A stretch of DNA of 64,000 bases from Desulfuromonadaceae bacterium (GTDB lineage: Bacteria; Desulfobacterota; Desulfuromonadia; Geobacterales; Pseudopelobacteraceae): contig JAQTZV010000011.1 in the NCBI GenBank assembly GCA_028687585.1, forward strand, positions 1 through 64,000. The letters run 5' to 3'. This document shows, piece after piece, positions 45,272-54,892 of the stretch. The notes below the pieces were generated by a model. The model was not told the DNA's origin. It ran no database searches and was given only the letters and a program-made list of their open reading frames with translations. The position numbers were made by a program, and so were the translations under genes. Every line of letters begins with the position of its first letter. Position 1 is the first letter of the stretch.

Positions 45272-45916
45272 ATGCCACACAACAGACGCAGAGCGTTAAT
45301 CGTTATCGATGTCCAGAACGACTATATCGGCGGCAACCTGCCGATAGAATATCCGCCGGTCGAACAGTCGCTGGCCAACATCGGTCGCGCCATGGATGCC
45401 GCGAAAAAAACATCCATCCCGGTGGTGGTTGTGCAGAACATCCTGCCGGAGAACATGCCGATCATGGCAAAAGGGACTTTTGGCGCGGAGCTGCACCACA
45501 GCATTATTGAGCGGGGGTGGGATCATCATATAGTGAAAGATCTGCCCAGCGTCTTTACCAACACCGGGCTCGAGGAGTGGCTACGCAGCCATGACATCAC
45601 CACCATCACCGTGGTCGGCTATATGACCCACAACTGCGATTTTTCCACCGTGGTGCATGGCCTGCATTCAGGTTTCACCGTCGAACTGCTCTCCGATGCA
45701 ACCGGTTCGGTGCCGTATGCCAACCGGGCCGGCAGCGCCACCGCCGAGGAGATCCACCGGGTGATGACGGTGGTCATGCAGTCCCGTTTTGCCTCGGTTA
45801 TGACGACCAATGAGTGGATAAGTGCCATTACCAGCGGGGCAGTGCCGGAGCGGGATAATATCTACAACTCCAACCAGCGGGCACGAAAACATAGCGCGGC
45901 TGGAGGGCATTCATAA
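45272..45916 (+). CDS. isochorismatase-like cysteine hydrolase
   Basis: A 214-residue cysteine hydrolase. The triad is visible: Asp in LIVIDVQNDYIGG, Lys in IMAKGTFGAEL and the nucleophilic Cys in VGYMTHNCDFSTV. Members cleave amides (nicotinamidase, N-carbamoyl substrates, isochorismate). AAAGGAG precedes the ATG. The adjacent AraC fragment lies on the other strand just beyond its stop. No pathway partners identify the substrate. Confidence 0.87.
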   Translation: MPHNRRRALIVIDVQNDYIGGNLPIEYPPVEQSLANIGRAMDAAKKTSIPVVVVQNILPENMPIMAKGTFGAELHHSIIERGWDHHIVKDLPSVFTNTGLEEWLRSHDITTITVVGYMTHNCDFSTVVHGLHSGFTVELLSDATGSVPYANRAGSATAEEIHRVMTVVMQSRFASVMTTNEWISAITSGAVPERDNIYNSNQRARKHSAAGGHS

Positions 45917-45965
45917 CAAGGTACCACACGGAATTTTCTATCTCGGGCGCTCCATTTTGAAGGTT

Positions 45966-46124
45966 GAGATCATCATTCATGCTGCGCCGAAACTCGTACG
46001 GCGATTGCCCGGTAAAACGTGTATAACTTTTGGCAAATACGCTCAAGCTGTTAAAACCGACTGCGTGGGCTACGTCTGTCACGGTGGTCTGAGGCAGCAC
46101 CAGCAACTCCATCGCACGAAGCAT
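45966..46124 (-). pseudogene. C-terminal fragment of an AraC-family regulator
   Basis: On the minus strand, RAMELLVLPQTTVTDVAHAV, GFNSLSVFAKSYTRFTGQSP and YEFRRSM match the second HTH of AraC regulators. The N-terminal effector domain and first HTH are missing and the upstream side ends in the 36-bp duplicated segment. It is a remnant, possibly of a regulator of the cysteine hydrolase gene next to it. Confidence 0.7.
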
Positions 46125-46134
46125 CCGGGCCTAA

Positions 46135-46170
46135 CGGCATTTGACTTCTACAGCTCTCTGTGGCAATTTC
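46135..46170 (+). repeat. 36-bp direct repeat, copy B
   Basis: Second copy of the segment at 42786-42821, with one base different. It lies next to the broken end of the AraC fragment, so it marks a rearrangement junction. Confidence 0.85.
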
Positions 46171-46301
46171 TGATTCCAATTCCAACGCAAAGCACAATTA
46201 TGGTCGGCTCGCTTACAGCTCCCCTTATCGTACTGACCGGTACGCCTCGGAGCTGCAATCATGCCGGAGTTGAAAACCGCCTGAAAAAAGGAGAATACGA
46301 T

Positions 46302-46784
46302 ATGACATCCGTATTAAGCAATAGTGCCCATCGAGTACAAACGTTTCTTGCAGAGAAAGGTTTCTCATTTGAGGTCAAGGAGTTGCCCGGTTCAACACGA
46401 ACTGCGGCGGAAGCCGCCGACAGCATCGGGTGTGAAGTCGCTCAAATAGCAAAATCCCTTGTATTTAGAGAGAAGGAGACCAACCTCCCCATTCTTGTCA
46501 TTGCTTCCGGTTCAAATCGAGTCGATGTGGCGAAAATTGAACATGAAACGGGCTTGAAACTGGGCAAAGCGGACGGGAATTACGTAAAGGAAAGAGTTGG
46601 ATATGCAATCGGAGGAATACCACCGGTTGGCCATAATGAACCGCTCGAAACCATCCTGGACGAAGATCTGAGGAGGTACGCCGTGATTTGGGCTGCTGCC
46701 GGCACTCCTTTTGCTGTTTTTCAACTTAAACCTGCAGACCTTGAACCGCTGACAAACGGAAAATGGCTTCAGCTGGCGGAGTAA
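46302..46784 (+). CDS. YbaK/EbsC-type aminoacyl-tRNA editing protein
   Basis: A 160-residue YbaK/ProX domain protein; the ATG at 46302 has AAAAGGAG upstream and the frame to its left is not coding. It has TRTAAEAADSIGCEVAQIAK with the catalytic lysine, LVIASGSNRVDVAKIE and YAIGGIPPVGHNEPLETILD. It clears mischarged tRNA such as Cys-tRNA(Pro) or Ala-tRNA(Pro). It sits between two scars of duplication, so it may have been moved here with them. Confidence 0.88.
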   Translation: MTSVLSNSAHRVQTFLAEKGFSFEVKELPGSTRTAAEAADSIGCEVAQIAKSLVFREKETNLPILVIASGSNRVDVAKIEHETGLKLGKADGNYVKERVGYAIGGIPPVGHNEPLETILDEDLRRYAVIWAAAGTPFAVFQLKPADLEPLTNGKWLQLAE

Positions 46785-46799
46785 GGAGGATTATTTGAG

Positions 46800-47040
46800 A
46801 TGAACTGCGACACTTTGGAAAGCATGAGCAGACCGGACACCTGAAGTCCGGAAACATCCGGTTGACGGTCGGAGTTGATGCCTATGAAGTGCTGCCGGGT
46901 GATAGCTGGTGTACTCCGGGAGATCTGCTCCATTGCGCCGAGTGCCTTGAAGACGCGGTGGCAGTGGTAAGGATTCTCGCCGGTGCGGAAGGATTACCTG
47001 CCGACCGTTTCAGCGCAGGAGGCTGGCAACAGCTCCTTAG
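46800..47040 (+). pseudogene. collapsed copy of the YjbR-cupin gene pair
   Basis: The first bases copy the YjbR start at 44509 (same ribosome site; MNCDTLES). After a few codons the sequence jumps to the second half of the cupin gene: SGNIRLTVGVDAYEVLPGDS and GDLLHCAECLEDAVAV match 44865-45200 closely. The roughly 480 bases between are deleted. The frame is then lost before cysM. Confidence 0.8.
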
Positions 47041-47046
47041 TCCCGT

Positions 47047-47964
47047 TTATGGCGGGCACTGGGCACACATTGATTTAAACAGGTTCGTGCTGAGATACCG
47101 GTCTCCCCGATCAGGAATGATAACCACAATCACTCCCGATTCCAGTTCGGCAGCCAGTCGGAATGCCCCCGCTGCTGCTGCTCCTCCGGACATGCCGCAG
47201 AAAATCCCCTGATTGGCTGTCAATTGACGTGCGGTTTCAAAAGCTTCGTCATCTTCCACCACCAGTTTGCGATGATACGCATCGGCATCATAGATGGGGG
47301 GTACTATTGCCTCTTTCATGTTTTTCAAACCTTGAATCTTGTGCCCCAGTACCGGTTCGACCGCAACAATCTGCACGTCCGGCTTGACTTCCCGAAAATA
47401 GCGGGCGGCCCCCATCAGCGTCCCGCTCGTCCCCATACCGGCGACAAAATGAGTAATGGCACCAGCGGTCTGCCGCATGATTTCCGGGGCAGTGGTTTCG
47501 TAATGTGCCAGCACATTGTTCGGATTGGCATACTGATTCGGCATATAGTATGTTCCCGGCTCCTCGCCGTGGATTTTATGAGCCAGCCGGATTGCCCCGT
47601 CAGTGGCTTCACAGCCGGGTGACAGCACGATTTCGGCGCCGTACGCCTCCAGCACGCTGCGCCGCTCCACACTGACACAGGCAGGCATGACCAGTTTGAT
47701 GCGATACCCTCTGGCAGCAGCAATCATGGCCAGGGCAATGCCGGTATTGCCGGAAGTCGGCTCCAGAATGATTTTATCCGGAGTCAGTTCGCCGCTTGCC
47801 TCAGCCGCCAGGATCATCTGACGCGCCGGACGATCCTTGACCGACCCTCCCGGATTGTTTCCCTCCAGCTTTGCCATGATACGCGCACCGGTACGGACAC
47901 CCGGAGCTTTTATTTCCACAACCGGTGTCGAACCGATTGAATCGATAAGGCTTTGACCCTTCAT
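47047..47964 (-). CDS. cysM: cysteine synthase (CysM-type O-acetylserine sulfhydrylase)
   Basis: A 305-residue PLP enzyme; the ATG at 47964 is chosen for GAGGTG 5 bases upstream. The PLP lysine is in EGNNPGGSVKDRPA, which is the CysM form (VKDRPA). PTSGNTGIALA binds substrate, and GMGTSGTLMGAARYF binds phosphate. It makes cysteine from O-acetylserine and sulphide or thiosulphate. CysK cannot be fully excluded. It stands alone on the minus strand, next to a decayed gene copy. Confidence 0.9.
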   Translation of the reverse strand: MKGQSLIDSIGSTPVVEIKAPGVRTGARIMAKLEGNNPGGSVKDRPARQMILAAEASGELTPDKIILEPTSGNTGIALAMIAAARGYRIKLVMPACVSVERRSVLEAYGAEIVLSPGCEATDGAIRLAHKIHGEEPGTYYMPNQYANPNNVLAHYETTAPEIMRQTAGAITHFVAGMGTSGTLMGAARYFREVKPDVQIVAVEPVLGHKIQGLKNMKEAIVPPIYDADAYHRKLVVEDDEAFETARQLTANQGIFCGMSGGAAAAGAFRLAAELESGVIVVIIPDRGDRYLSTNLFKSMCAQCPP

Positions 47965-48000
47965 AAGCACCTCGTCCTTACTTGCCATACCTTATCATTA

Positions 48001-49923
48001 TCACTTGCAGTTAGCTGCCAACTTGTCAAGAATTTCCATCAACAGCTCTGAGTTGGACACCATCTCGGCGCTCAGCTCATTCGCTTTCTGTTTATTACCG
48101 CCGTTGAATGCGGCAATCGCCTGTTTTCCCAGATCATGGACTTTGGCATGCGGGGCATCAATCTCCCGGAAATGGCTGACATGTCCACAGTTTTCATGCC
48201 CTTTACTCTGATACCATTTACCGAAGGCGCAGGTCAGGTGTGTTGGGAGCTTGTCTGCATCGATCGTCGCTGATCCATCCAGATGGGACTTGATCTTGCC
48301 GACAAAGATCATATGGGCGCTCTTGGCCTTTGCTATGGCCAACGGTACATCCTCATTCATCTTGAACTTGGCAAAACAGTTCATCATCTCCTCAACATGG
48401 CTATTCATCCTGCTGGTTGAAGTTGCCGATACTTGAGCTTCCCGAACAGTTGACTGGAGGATGGCAGTGATTTGCTGCATGTTGCCGGAAATCTCTGCGG
48501 TGGTGGCGGTCTGCTCTTCAGCTGCGGTGGCGATCTGGCTGACCTGCATGGCCACATCATTTACCTGTTCAAGGATATCCCGCAGCGCTTCACCCGACTT
48601 GGCCGCCTCCACGGTACCGTTCTCCACCTGCAGAACCCCCTGCTCCATGGCAGCAACGGCACCTTTGGTTTCAACCTGGATGGCTTTGATCATGACACTG
48701 ATCTCGCGGGTGGCGCGGGTTGTCCGCTCGGCAAGAGCCCTGACTTCGTCAGCGACAACGGCAAAACCACGCCCCTGTTCACCGGCACGGGCAGCCTCAA
48801 TGGCGGCGTTCAGGGCCAGCAGGTTTGTCTGATCAGCGATATCCTCAATGGTACTGATGATTTCGCCGATCTGGTCGCTTCGCTCGCCCAGTTTTTCTAC
48901 CGTTTGAGCCGATTGCTGTACATTTTCGGCGATCCTGCTCATGATGGCAACGGTTGCATCTACCACCGCAGCACCATTGCGGGCTGAATCGGAAGCCCGT
49001 TGTGCCCCTTCGGAAGCCATCTGGCAGTTCTGAGCAATGTCACCGGAGGTTGCCGACATCTCTTCTCCGGCAGTCGCCACGCCGGTAGCCTGTAACGCCC
49101 CATCCTCTACTCCGGCAGCGATTCGTTCAGCGCCGGAGTGAAGGCCATTGGCAAAGACCGCCGAATTGGCAGATATCCCGGACACTTCGCTGATGAGGGA
49201 GCAGAGTTTGCTGCTCATTTCCCCCAATGCATCTGCCAGTTGGCCGACTTCATCCGTCGAGTTTACGGTGACTGCAACGGAAAGGTCACCTTCTGCAAGA
49301 GTACGGGCCGTTTTGACGAGTTCGCCGAGCGGAAGGGAGATGCTCCGCGTGATTAGTACGGCGAAGAGAATAGCTAACAGTATGGACAGACAGGAAAATA
49401 TCTCTATGGTACGCTGCGCTGCTTCAAAGGCCGCTACCATTGTACTCTTCTGGCTTTTGACTGCCGCTTCACAGCTCACCTGAACAGAGCGAGCGGCCGA
49501 CACCATTTTTTTGTCTAGTTCAGTCTGTTCCGGCGTCGCTGCGCCACCGGCCAGGACAAGCTCTGCCAGTCGGCGAAATGAGTTTTCATAGTTGGTCGTA
49601 CCGGCAATAACATCATCCATCATTTTTTTATTATCTGCGTGAGTGAAACGTTCTTTGAGCGCTTCGGCCTGTCGTTTCATCTCTGCGGTAGCTTTCAGGG
49701 TTTTGTCACGGTAATCGGCCTCCTTGCGGATTATCAGGTTTTTTTCGTGGCGACGAGCCTCCAGAAGATTTATGACCATCAACTGCACTTCGTCTACTTT
49801 GCTGCCGCGATCCATAACGGTATGAAGGCTTGAATAGCCCGAGACACCGACAAGGCCGAGCAGGATGAGCATCAAAATGAAACCCAGGCTGATTCTGGTT
49901 CTGATTTTCCAGTTTTTCCACAT
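48001..49923 (-). CDS. methyl-accepting chemotaxis protein with C-terminal CZB domain
   Basis: A 640-residue chemoreceptor; the start at 49923 has GGGAGA upstream. Order: TM1 ([15 protein letters not shown]), a ~160-residue helical periplasmic 4HB sensor domain, TM2 ([16 protein letters not shown]), HAMP ([20 protein letters not shown]), the signalling domain with the hairpin tip [20 protein letters not shown], then a CZB domain with [25 protein letters not shown] and later histidines that bind zinc. CZB domains sense zinc or hypochlorous acid. A promoter lies 88 bases upstream. Confidence 0.94.
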   Translation of the reverse strand: MWKNWKIRTRISLGFILMLILLGLVGVSGYSSLHTVMDRGSKVDEVQLMVINLLEARRHEKNLIIRKEADYRDKTLKATAEMKRQAEALKERFTHADNKKMMDDVIAGTTNYENSFRRLAELVLAGGAATPEQTELDKKMVSAARSVQVSCEAAVKSQKSTMVAAFEAAQRTIEIFSCLSILLAILFAVLITRSISLPLGELVKTARTLAEGDLSVAVTVNSTDEVGQLADALGEMSSKLCSLISEVSGISANSAVFANGLHSGAERIAAGVEDGALQATGVATAGEEMSATSGDIAQNCQMASEGAQRASDSARNGAAVVDATVAIMSRIAENVQQSAQTVEKLGERSDQIGEIISTIEDIADQTNLLALNAAIEAARAGEQGRGFAVVADEVRALAERTTRATREISVMIKAIQVETKGAVAAMEQGVLQVENGTVEAAKSGEALRDILEQVNDVAMQVSQIATAAEEQTATTAEISGNMQQITAILQSTVREAQVSATSTSRMNSHVEEMMNCFAKFKMNEDVPLAIAKAKSAHMIFVGKIKSHLDGSATIDADKLPTHLTCAFGKWYQSKGHENCGHVSHFREIDAPHAKVHDLGKQAIAAFNGGNKQKANELSAEMVSNSELLMEILDKLAANCK

Positions 49924-50010
49924 ACAGATCTCCCGTGATGTACCAACGTAAAGCTTGATTGGAACTGCTTTTATATCGATACAGGCAATTCTACATTTTT
50001 TTATGCGGGA

Positions 50011-50039
50011 AAAATACAAACAATACAACCAGTTGTCAA
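50011..50039 (-). promoter_or_regulatory. sigma70-like promoter of the chemoreceptor gene
   Basis: On the minus strand: TTGACA (50039-50034), a 17-base spacer and TATTTT (50016-50011), about 88 bases before the ATG at 49923. The -10 is weak but the -35 is perfect. No sigma28-type (GCCGATAA) box was seen. Confidence 0.5.
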
Positions 50040-50306
50040 GTTTAATTAAAATTTCGGCAGTTATGGGGAGGAAGGAAAAACATATGGATTGAAGAAATAA
50101 AAAGATCTTTAGCTGTTTCTTTCCTTTTTGAAAATGATATACAGTTTGTTCAAGTCAACAAATCATGTTCACGATAACAGGAAACCGACATATGGAACAC
50201 AACGGGTTTGAGTCAACGGAGATGAAAATTCTTTTGCAATGACTTCCCGTCTTTCGCTGAGACAAACAATTGCTTATCGATAAATAGTTATATTTTTGGA
50301 GGAGCC
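50040..50306. other. divergent intergenic region
   Basis: No gene. It separates the chemoreceptor gene and the gene at 50307, and ends in GGAGGAG before the latter. A 16-codon frame at about 50191-50241 has no clear ribosome site. Confidence 0.5.
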
Positions 50307-50819
50307 ATGTCTGAAAAGGAGATACTTAACTACCAGATTGCATTGCAAAAAGTTTTTAATTCCCGACTATTGAAAAGCGGTTTTTCTGACATAGAAAGTT
50401 TTCACAATGACAGCGGACTGAGTAAGCATCTGAATGCCATAGCCGCGAACCGGTGCTTTAATGACAAGATTAAACCGGTACATCCGCTTTCTATGGCGTT
50501 AGTAATGAAATTTCTTGATTTTTCTCATTCTGATATTCTGAAAGCAATAGATAAGCTGGGTGGCACCAAATATCTCATTCTATTTGAAGATCCGGACACC
50601 AGGCAGCTTGAAAACTGGGAAGAAGGGTTATTAAGTGCCATTAGAAAAATAAAGGACCAGCCGCATGTTTTTGAGGATGTCGTTGATTTTTTAACAAACA
50701 TTACGAATATGCATAATGTTAATGCTGCGAGTGATATAGCCAGAATTCGGGTTCATAAAAAAATTATACTCCCAAAAGGCGGCGATAAGAAACTGAGTTC
50801 CCGGTTAACACCTCATTAA
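50307..50819 (+). CDS. hypothetical protein (170 residues)
   Basis: A helical soluble protein with a strong TTTGGAGGAG ribosome site. FNSRLLKSGFSDIESFHNDS and LSMALVMKFLDFSHSDILKA suggest a bundle; DIARIRVHKKIILPKGGDKK ends it. The middle has LILFEDPDTRQLENWEEGLL. Family not recognised. It lies 33 bases upstream of the tag gene on the same strand, but no shared role is apparent. Confidence 0.7.
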   Translation: MSEKEILNYQIALQKVFNSRLLKSGFSDIESFHNDSGLSKHLNAIAANRCFNDKIKPVHPLSMALVMKFLDFSHSDILKAIDKLGGTKYLILFEDPDTRQLENWEEGLLSAIRKIKDQPHVFEDVVDFLTNITNMHNVNAASDIARIRVHKKIILPKGGDKKLSSRLTPH

Positions 50820-50852
50820 ATGACAAACCGACCATGGTGAAGGAGAATCTCC

Positions 50853-51437
50853 ATGAAAGCAGCTGCTCCAAAAATCCGCTGCGCCTGGGCAGGCAATGAC
50901 CCGCTCTATCAGGCCTATCACGACACCGAATGGGGCGTGCCTGTTCACGATGACCGCCTGCTGTTCGAATTTCTGACCCTGGAGGGTGCCCAGGCCGGGC
51001 TCTCCTGGATTACTATCCTGCGCAAGCGTGCAGCCTATCGTGCCGCCTTTGCCGACTTTGACCCGGAAGTTGTCTCCCGTTTTGATGCGGCAAAAGTGGC
51101 GGAACTTCTCGGCAACCCCGGCATCGTCCGCAACCGTCTCAAGGTTGCATCGACGATCACCAACGCGCAGGCTTTTCTGAAAGTACAGGAGGAATTCGGC
51201 TCCTTCGATGCCTACCAGTGGAGTTTTGTCGATGGATTACCGATTCAGAATGCGTGGCAGAACATCAAAGAAGTTCCCGCCAGCACGCCGTTATCGGATG
51301 CGTTCAGCCGCGACCTGAAGAAGCGCGGCTTCCGCTTCGTCGGCACGACCATCTGCTATGCCCACATGCAGGCGATCGGCATGGTCAATGACCACACGGC
51401 GGATTGTTTCCGCTGGCGTGAGTTGAGAAAAAAATAA
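50853..51437 (+). CDS. tag: DNA-3-methyladenine glycosylase I
   Basis: A 194-residue Tag. The zinc-binding snap is formed by RCAW near the N-terminus and the C-terminal H-x3-H-type end (NDHTADCFRW). EWGVPVHDDRLLFEFLTLEG, QAGLSWITILRKRAAYRAAF and FRFVGTTICYAHMQAIGMVN are family signatures. It removes 3-methyladenine from DNA. AAGGAGAA precedes the ATG. The MFS gene starts 12 bases after its stop. Confidence 0.95.
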   Translation: MKAAAPKIRCAWAGNDPLYQAYHDTEWGVPVHDDRLLFEFLTLEGAQAGLSWITILRKRAAYRAAFADFDPEVVSRFDAAKVAELLGNPGIVRNRLKVASTITNAQAFLKVQEEFGSFDAYQWSFVDGLPIQNAWQNIKEVPASTPLSDAFSRDLKKRGFRFVGTTICYAHMQAIGMVNDHTADCFRWRELRKK

Positions 51438-51449
51438 GCGTCGGCCGTG

Positions 51450-52637
51450 ATGATTAATCGCACTCATACCATAACTCCGTTTATGCTGATCTGCCTGATC
51501 GGCTTTGCTGCTTTTTTCAGCTCGTACCTGCGTATCCCGGTCATGCCGCTGTTTGCCGCCACATTAGGGGCCGGCCCGGCCCAGGTGGGGACCATCAACG
51601 GTGCCTTCATGCTGACGACAGCACTGTTATCCATTCCTGCCGGTCTGCTGGCTGACCGTATCGGACGCAAGATTCCAATAATTTTCGGGATCACCGCAAC
51701 TGCCGTCTCCTCGCTCCTGGTGACCCTGTGCCATCAACCGGGAGAGATGGCTGCCGCCTATATTCTCTTCGGCATCGGTCTGGCAGCCTTTGCGCCCGGC
51801 ATGATGTCACTGGTGGCGGATGTCATGCCGCCACAACAGCTCGGCAAGGCGTACGGCTGGTACACCACCTCGATCTACATCGCCATGACCCTGGGACCGG
51901 CGACCGGCGGTTATCTTGCCAAGACCGTGGGACTCAGGCAGGTATTTGTCGTCTCCGGGACCTTGCTGGCACTTGTTACCATTCTGGCCTTTCTGGTGCT
52001 CCCGCAGGGGGTTCCCCGGCACAAAACTGATCCACATATCATCATCTCTGCCGGCTTCGAACTTCTGCACAACCGTCGTCTGCTTGCCTGCCTGCTCGCG
52101 ACAGTCGGCAGCTGTGTCGGCTTCGGTGTGTTCCTCACCTTTCTCCCCCTGTACGCGGCGCAGCAGGGGTACGATCCTGCCCAGGTCGGCCTGATATTTG
52201 CCGCCCAGGCCATAACCAATGTCGTCGGCAGAGTACCGATCGGGAACCTTGCCGACCGCGTTGATCGTCGCCGCCTCGTTGCTGTCGGGCTGATCTGCCT
52301 GTCACTGGCGCTGGCCGCTCTGGGGCAGGTAGTTCAGCTTACACAGTTGTTGGAGTGCGCCGTTGTCATGGGTGTCGGGATGGCGCTGACCTTCACCGCC
52401 ATTGGCGCCCTGATCGCAGAACTGGTTCCGGCTGTGCAGCGGGGGCTAGCCATGGGAATGTATAACAGCTGCATCTATCTGGGGATGATGTCCGGCTCCA
52501 CCATCATGGGCCTGGCCCTTAAACGGATCAGCTACCCGGCAGGTTTTGCCGCCGCCGGCTGTGCGGCCCTGATTACACTGCTGCTGTTTTATTACATGAT
52601 GCGGCAAAAACAGGTGCACCATACCGGTCAGGCCTGA
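51450..52637 (+). CDS. MFS transporter, 12 transmembrane segments
   Basis: A 395-residue major facilitator (the first ATG at 51450 follows a GTG and both lack a strong ribosome site, so coupling to tag is likely). The loop 2-3 motif is LLADRIGRKIPIIFG; the second half has a matching NLADRVDRRRLVAVG. Substrate is unknown; drug or sugar efflux is typical. A short fragment of the same subfamily is at 33173-33304. Confidence 0.88.
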   Translation: MINRTHTITPFMLICLIGFAAFFSSYLRIPVMPLFAATLGAGPAQVGTINGAFMLTTALLSIPAGLLADRIGRKIPIIFGITATAVSSLLVTLCHQPGEMAAAYILFGIGLAAFAPGMMSLVADVMPPQQLGKAYGWYTTSIYIAMTLGPATGGYLAKTVGLRQVFVVSGTLLALVTILAFLVLPQGVPRHKTDPHIIISAGFELLHNRRLLACLLATVGSCVGFGVFLTFLPLYAAQQGYDPAQVGLIFAAQAITNVVGRVPIGNLADRVDRRRLVAVGLICLSLALAALGQVVQLTQLLECAVVMGVGMALTFTAIGALIAELVPAVQRGLAMGMYNSCIYLGMMSGSTIMGLALKRISYPAGFAAAGCAALITLLLFYYMMRQKQVHHTGQA

Positions 52638-52769
52638 TACAATCTAACGACAGCGAGTTTGAGGCAAAGAATTTATGCTCCTGGAGTTTTTCTAAACTCT
52701 ACAAAAATTCACCCCCATCCTTTCTATCTATTTTTTGACAGAGGGGTGTACTGACAAGAGGCTGTTTTT

Positions 52770-53723
52770 ATGAAATTCAAACCGGACAAACGGACCACCA
52801 AAGTCGAGTTGATCCGAGAACTTGAAGCGCTGCAGGCTATAGAAGAAGAATACCGGCTGCTGCTCGATGAGTCGAGTGACCCGATTTTTGCCTTTTACCA
52901 CGATGGTCGATACCGTTATGTAAATCACGCCTTTGCAGATGGTGTGGGTCGCAAACGCATCGACATCATCGGCAAGAAAATCTGGGACATCTTCTCTAAA
53001 GATGAAGCAGACAGGCGCTTTGCGGTGGTCAGGTGGGTGTTCGAAAACGGACAGACCAAGGTCATAGAAGTGTGCGTCCCCCGGCCTGACGGTGATCGCT
53101 ATTACGTGACGACAGTTAAGCCGATTTTCAATACCGGCAGCGAGGTGCATTCTGTTATCTGTATTTCCAAGGACATTACCGAACGTAAGATAATGGAGGA
53201 AAAACTTGCGCATATGGCTCAGCACGACTGCCTGACCAATTTACCCAATCGTGCACTGTTTTCCGATCGATTGCAGCACGCCATCAGTGAGGCCAGCCGA
53301 AACCGGACTCGACTGGCGCTACTTTTTATTGATCTCGACAATTTCAAGACCGTGAACGACACCTGTGGCCATTCGGTGGGAGATTTTCTGTTACAGCGGG
53401 TGGCGCAGCATCTGCGGACGTGCGTTCGCAAATCGGATACGGTAGGTCGTATCGCTGGCGACGAATTCGTTGTTGTGTTACCTGGTATCGTGGACGATCA
53501 CTACGCGCTGGCGGTGGCCGAAAAAATTCATCAATCATTGAATCAGCCGTTTGATCTGGATGGTTGCCATTTTCAGGCGATTTCTTCCAGCATCGGGATT
53601 GCCATTTACCCGGATCATGGCACCAATGAAATCGAACTCCTCCGCAATGCTGATTATGCGATGTACCAGGCCAAGGATAGTGGCCGTAACAGAGTAACGA
53701 TATTTCAAATCAAGCAGGCATAA
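52770..53723 (+). CDS. PAS-GGDEF diguanylate cyclase
   Basis: A 317-residue protein: N-terminal PAS (~25-140) and GGDEF domain (~150-315). The active-site loop is AGDEF, an accepted variant; RKSD five residues before it is a normal inhibitory I-site (RxxD), so product feedback is expected. The second-messenger c-di-GMP is the product. The first 140 residues are about 75% identical to the sensor kinase at 24247, and the DNA upstream of both starts is similar, so one sensor is wired to two outputs. Confidence 0.93.
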   Translation: MKFKPDKRTTKVELIRELEALQAIEEEYRLLLDESSDPIFAFYHDGRYRYVNHAFADGVGRKRIDIIGKKIWDIFSKDEADRRFAVVRWVFENGQTKVIEVCVPRPDGDRYYVTTVKPIFNTGSEVHSVICISKDITERKIMEEKLAHMAQHDCLTNLPNRALFSDRLQHAISEASRNRTRLALLFIDLDNFKTVNDTCGHSVGDFLLQRVAQHLRTCVRKSDTVGRIAGDEFVVVLPGIVDDHYALAVAEKIHQSLNQPFDLDGCHFQAISSSIGIAIYPDHGTNEIELLRNADYAMYQAKDSGRNRVTIFQIKQA

Positions 53724-53752
53724 AAACATTCGATGCAGACTCTAAACACTGT

Positions 53753-53908
53753 TTACCGCCGTAACCGTATCACAAACAGATAGGTAATCAGCAGGAATGG
53801 CAGTATTGAAAATGCAGCCGGCAAGTTACCTGCATAAAGTTGCCAGGTTGAAAAGAAAACAAGACCAAGGGTAAACAGAAGAAGAAGAATTAAACCGGAT
53901 TTTTTCAT
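53753..53908 (-). CDS. small membrane protein (51 residues)
   Basis: The ATG at 53908 has AAAGGGAA upstream. Two hydrophobic helices (GLILLLLFTLGLVFFSTW and AAFSILPFLLITYLFVI) are separated by a short loop and followed by RLRR. Positive-inside placement suggests both termini in the cytoplasm. Not recognised. Confidence 0.55.
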   Translation of the reverse strand: MKKSGLILLLLFTLGLVFFSTWQLYAGNLPAAFSILPFLLITYLFVIRLRR

Positions 53909-53984
53909 AGTATTCCCTTTCAAGGACGACGTATCCAATTGACTTTCCGCAGCCTTGTACCCTCCCGGCAACGGGAAAATTTCT

Positions 53985-54812
53985 TCAAGACGCCCCCGGG
54001 CATCCGTCATAGTGACCGGCCTCAAAACAGAGCTTCCGGGTGGCCGTTCCCCATGGCTTGCGCTGCGCAATCAGTTCCAGCAGCAACAGACCGTCGTTGA
54101 CCAGGCGCCCCCCCAGCACATGTACCCCGCGGTCGAAGAGCGGGTCCGGAAAATAGCCGGCCGTCGGCCCCAGCACCGAGATATGTTCGGCAGCACTGCA
54201 GTGCGACAGCACCTCCTCAAGGGTATTGTTCTGCACGGTCGTACCGGTGCACAACACCTTGTTACAGCCGTTCAGCGCCTTCACATCCAGGGTCACGGAA
54301 AGCGTCGGGTACCGCTCGATGAGTTGAGGATTTTTCTCCACGATGACCAGCTCTGCACCACTTTCCCGAAAATATTTGAGAAGGGGCGGAAAGAAGCCGA
54401 CCATGCCGACCCGGTCTCCAGCCCCGATCTGCATCAGACCAAGGGAATCAGTGGCGCTGCCGGGGGCGTTGCCGGTAAGCCGCATCACCTGCTGGCAAAT
54501 GGCGTTAATCGCGGCAAGCCCCAGCATGTTCCGGACAGGATCGCTCCCGCCGAATGCCTCCACATACCGCTCGGCGGGGCAACCGACAAACGCCTCCGGC
54601 ATCAACTCCCGGTACTCCGCAGCGCAACTGTCCGGGATAAGCACGTAACTAATCCCGCCGGCGCCCCCCTCCAGAGCTATGGCCATAAACTCACAATCCT
54701 TGGGTTGCCCCCCCGAAAAAAAAGGGGGGAAGACGACCCCGGCCACCTTCGGGATGGCAAAGCGGTCAGCAAGCCCCAGCGCCATATCGCGCATTTCGGT
54801 CATGATACTCAT
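53985..54812 (-). CDS. DUF364 family protein (putative metal-chelatase-like)
   Basis: A 275-residue protein with GAGGAG before the ATG. The DUF364 Rossmann-like half has GDRVGMVGFFPPLLKYFRES and GAELVIVEKNPQL, then CTGTTVQNNTLEEVL and SVLGPTAGYFPDPLFDRGVH. Members of this family are linked to metal or corrinoid handling, but the reaction is unknown. It is downstream of a small lipoprotein gene and the DUF393 gene on the same strand. Confidence 0.8.
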   Translation of the reverse strand: MSIMTEMRDMALGLADRFAIPKVAGVVFPPFFSGGQPKDCEFMAIALEGGAGGISYVLIPDSCAAEYRELMPEAFVGCPAERYVEAFGGSDPVRNMLGLAAINAICQQVMRLTGNAPGSATDSLGLMQIGAGDRVGMVGFFPPLLKYFRESGAELVIVEKNPQLIERYPTLSVTLDVKALNGCNKVLCTGTTVQNNTLEEVLSHCSAAEHISVLGPTAGYFPDPLFDRGVHVLGGRLVNDGLLLLELIAQRKPWGTATRKLCFEAGHYDGCPGAS

Positions 54813-54892
54813 CGGTTACTCCTCTCTGGCCCTGCCCCCGGACACCTGCCATGCGGGCAATCGTATCGCAAGAAACGATGGACTATCTTCCT

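Noticed and set aside
45822..46301. A long frame extending the YbaK gene leftward by 160 codons
   Set aside because: The added part overlaps the cysteine hydrolase end and the AraC fragment and has no homology; the AAAAGGAG site before 46302 defines the start.
48461..49483. Long plus-strand frames opposite the chemoreceptor gene
   Set aside because: They mirror the codon bias of the chemoreceptor on the other strand, have no ribosome sites and no family resemblance.
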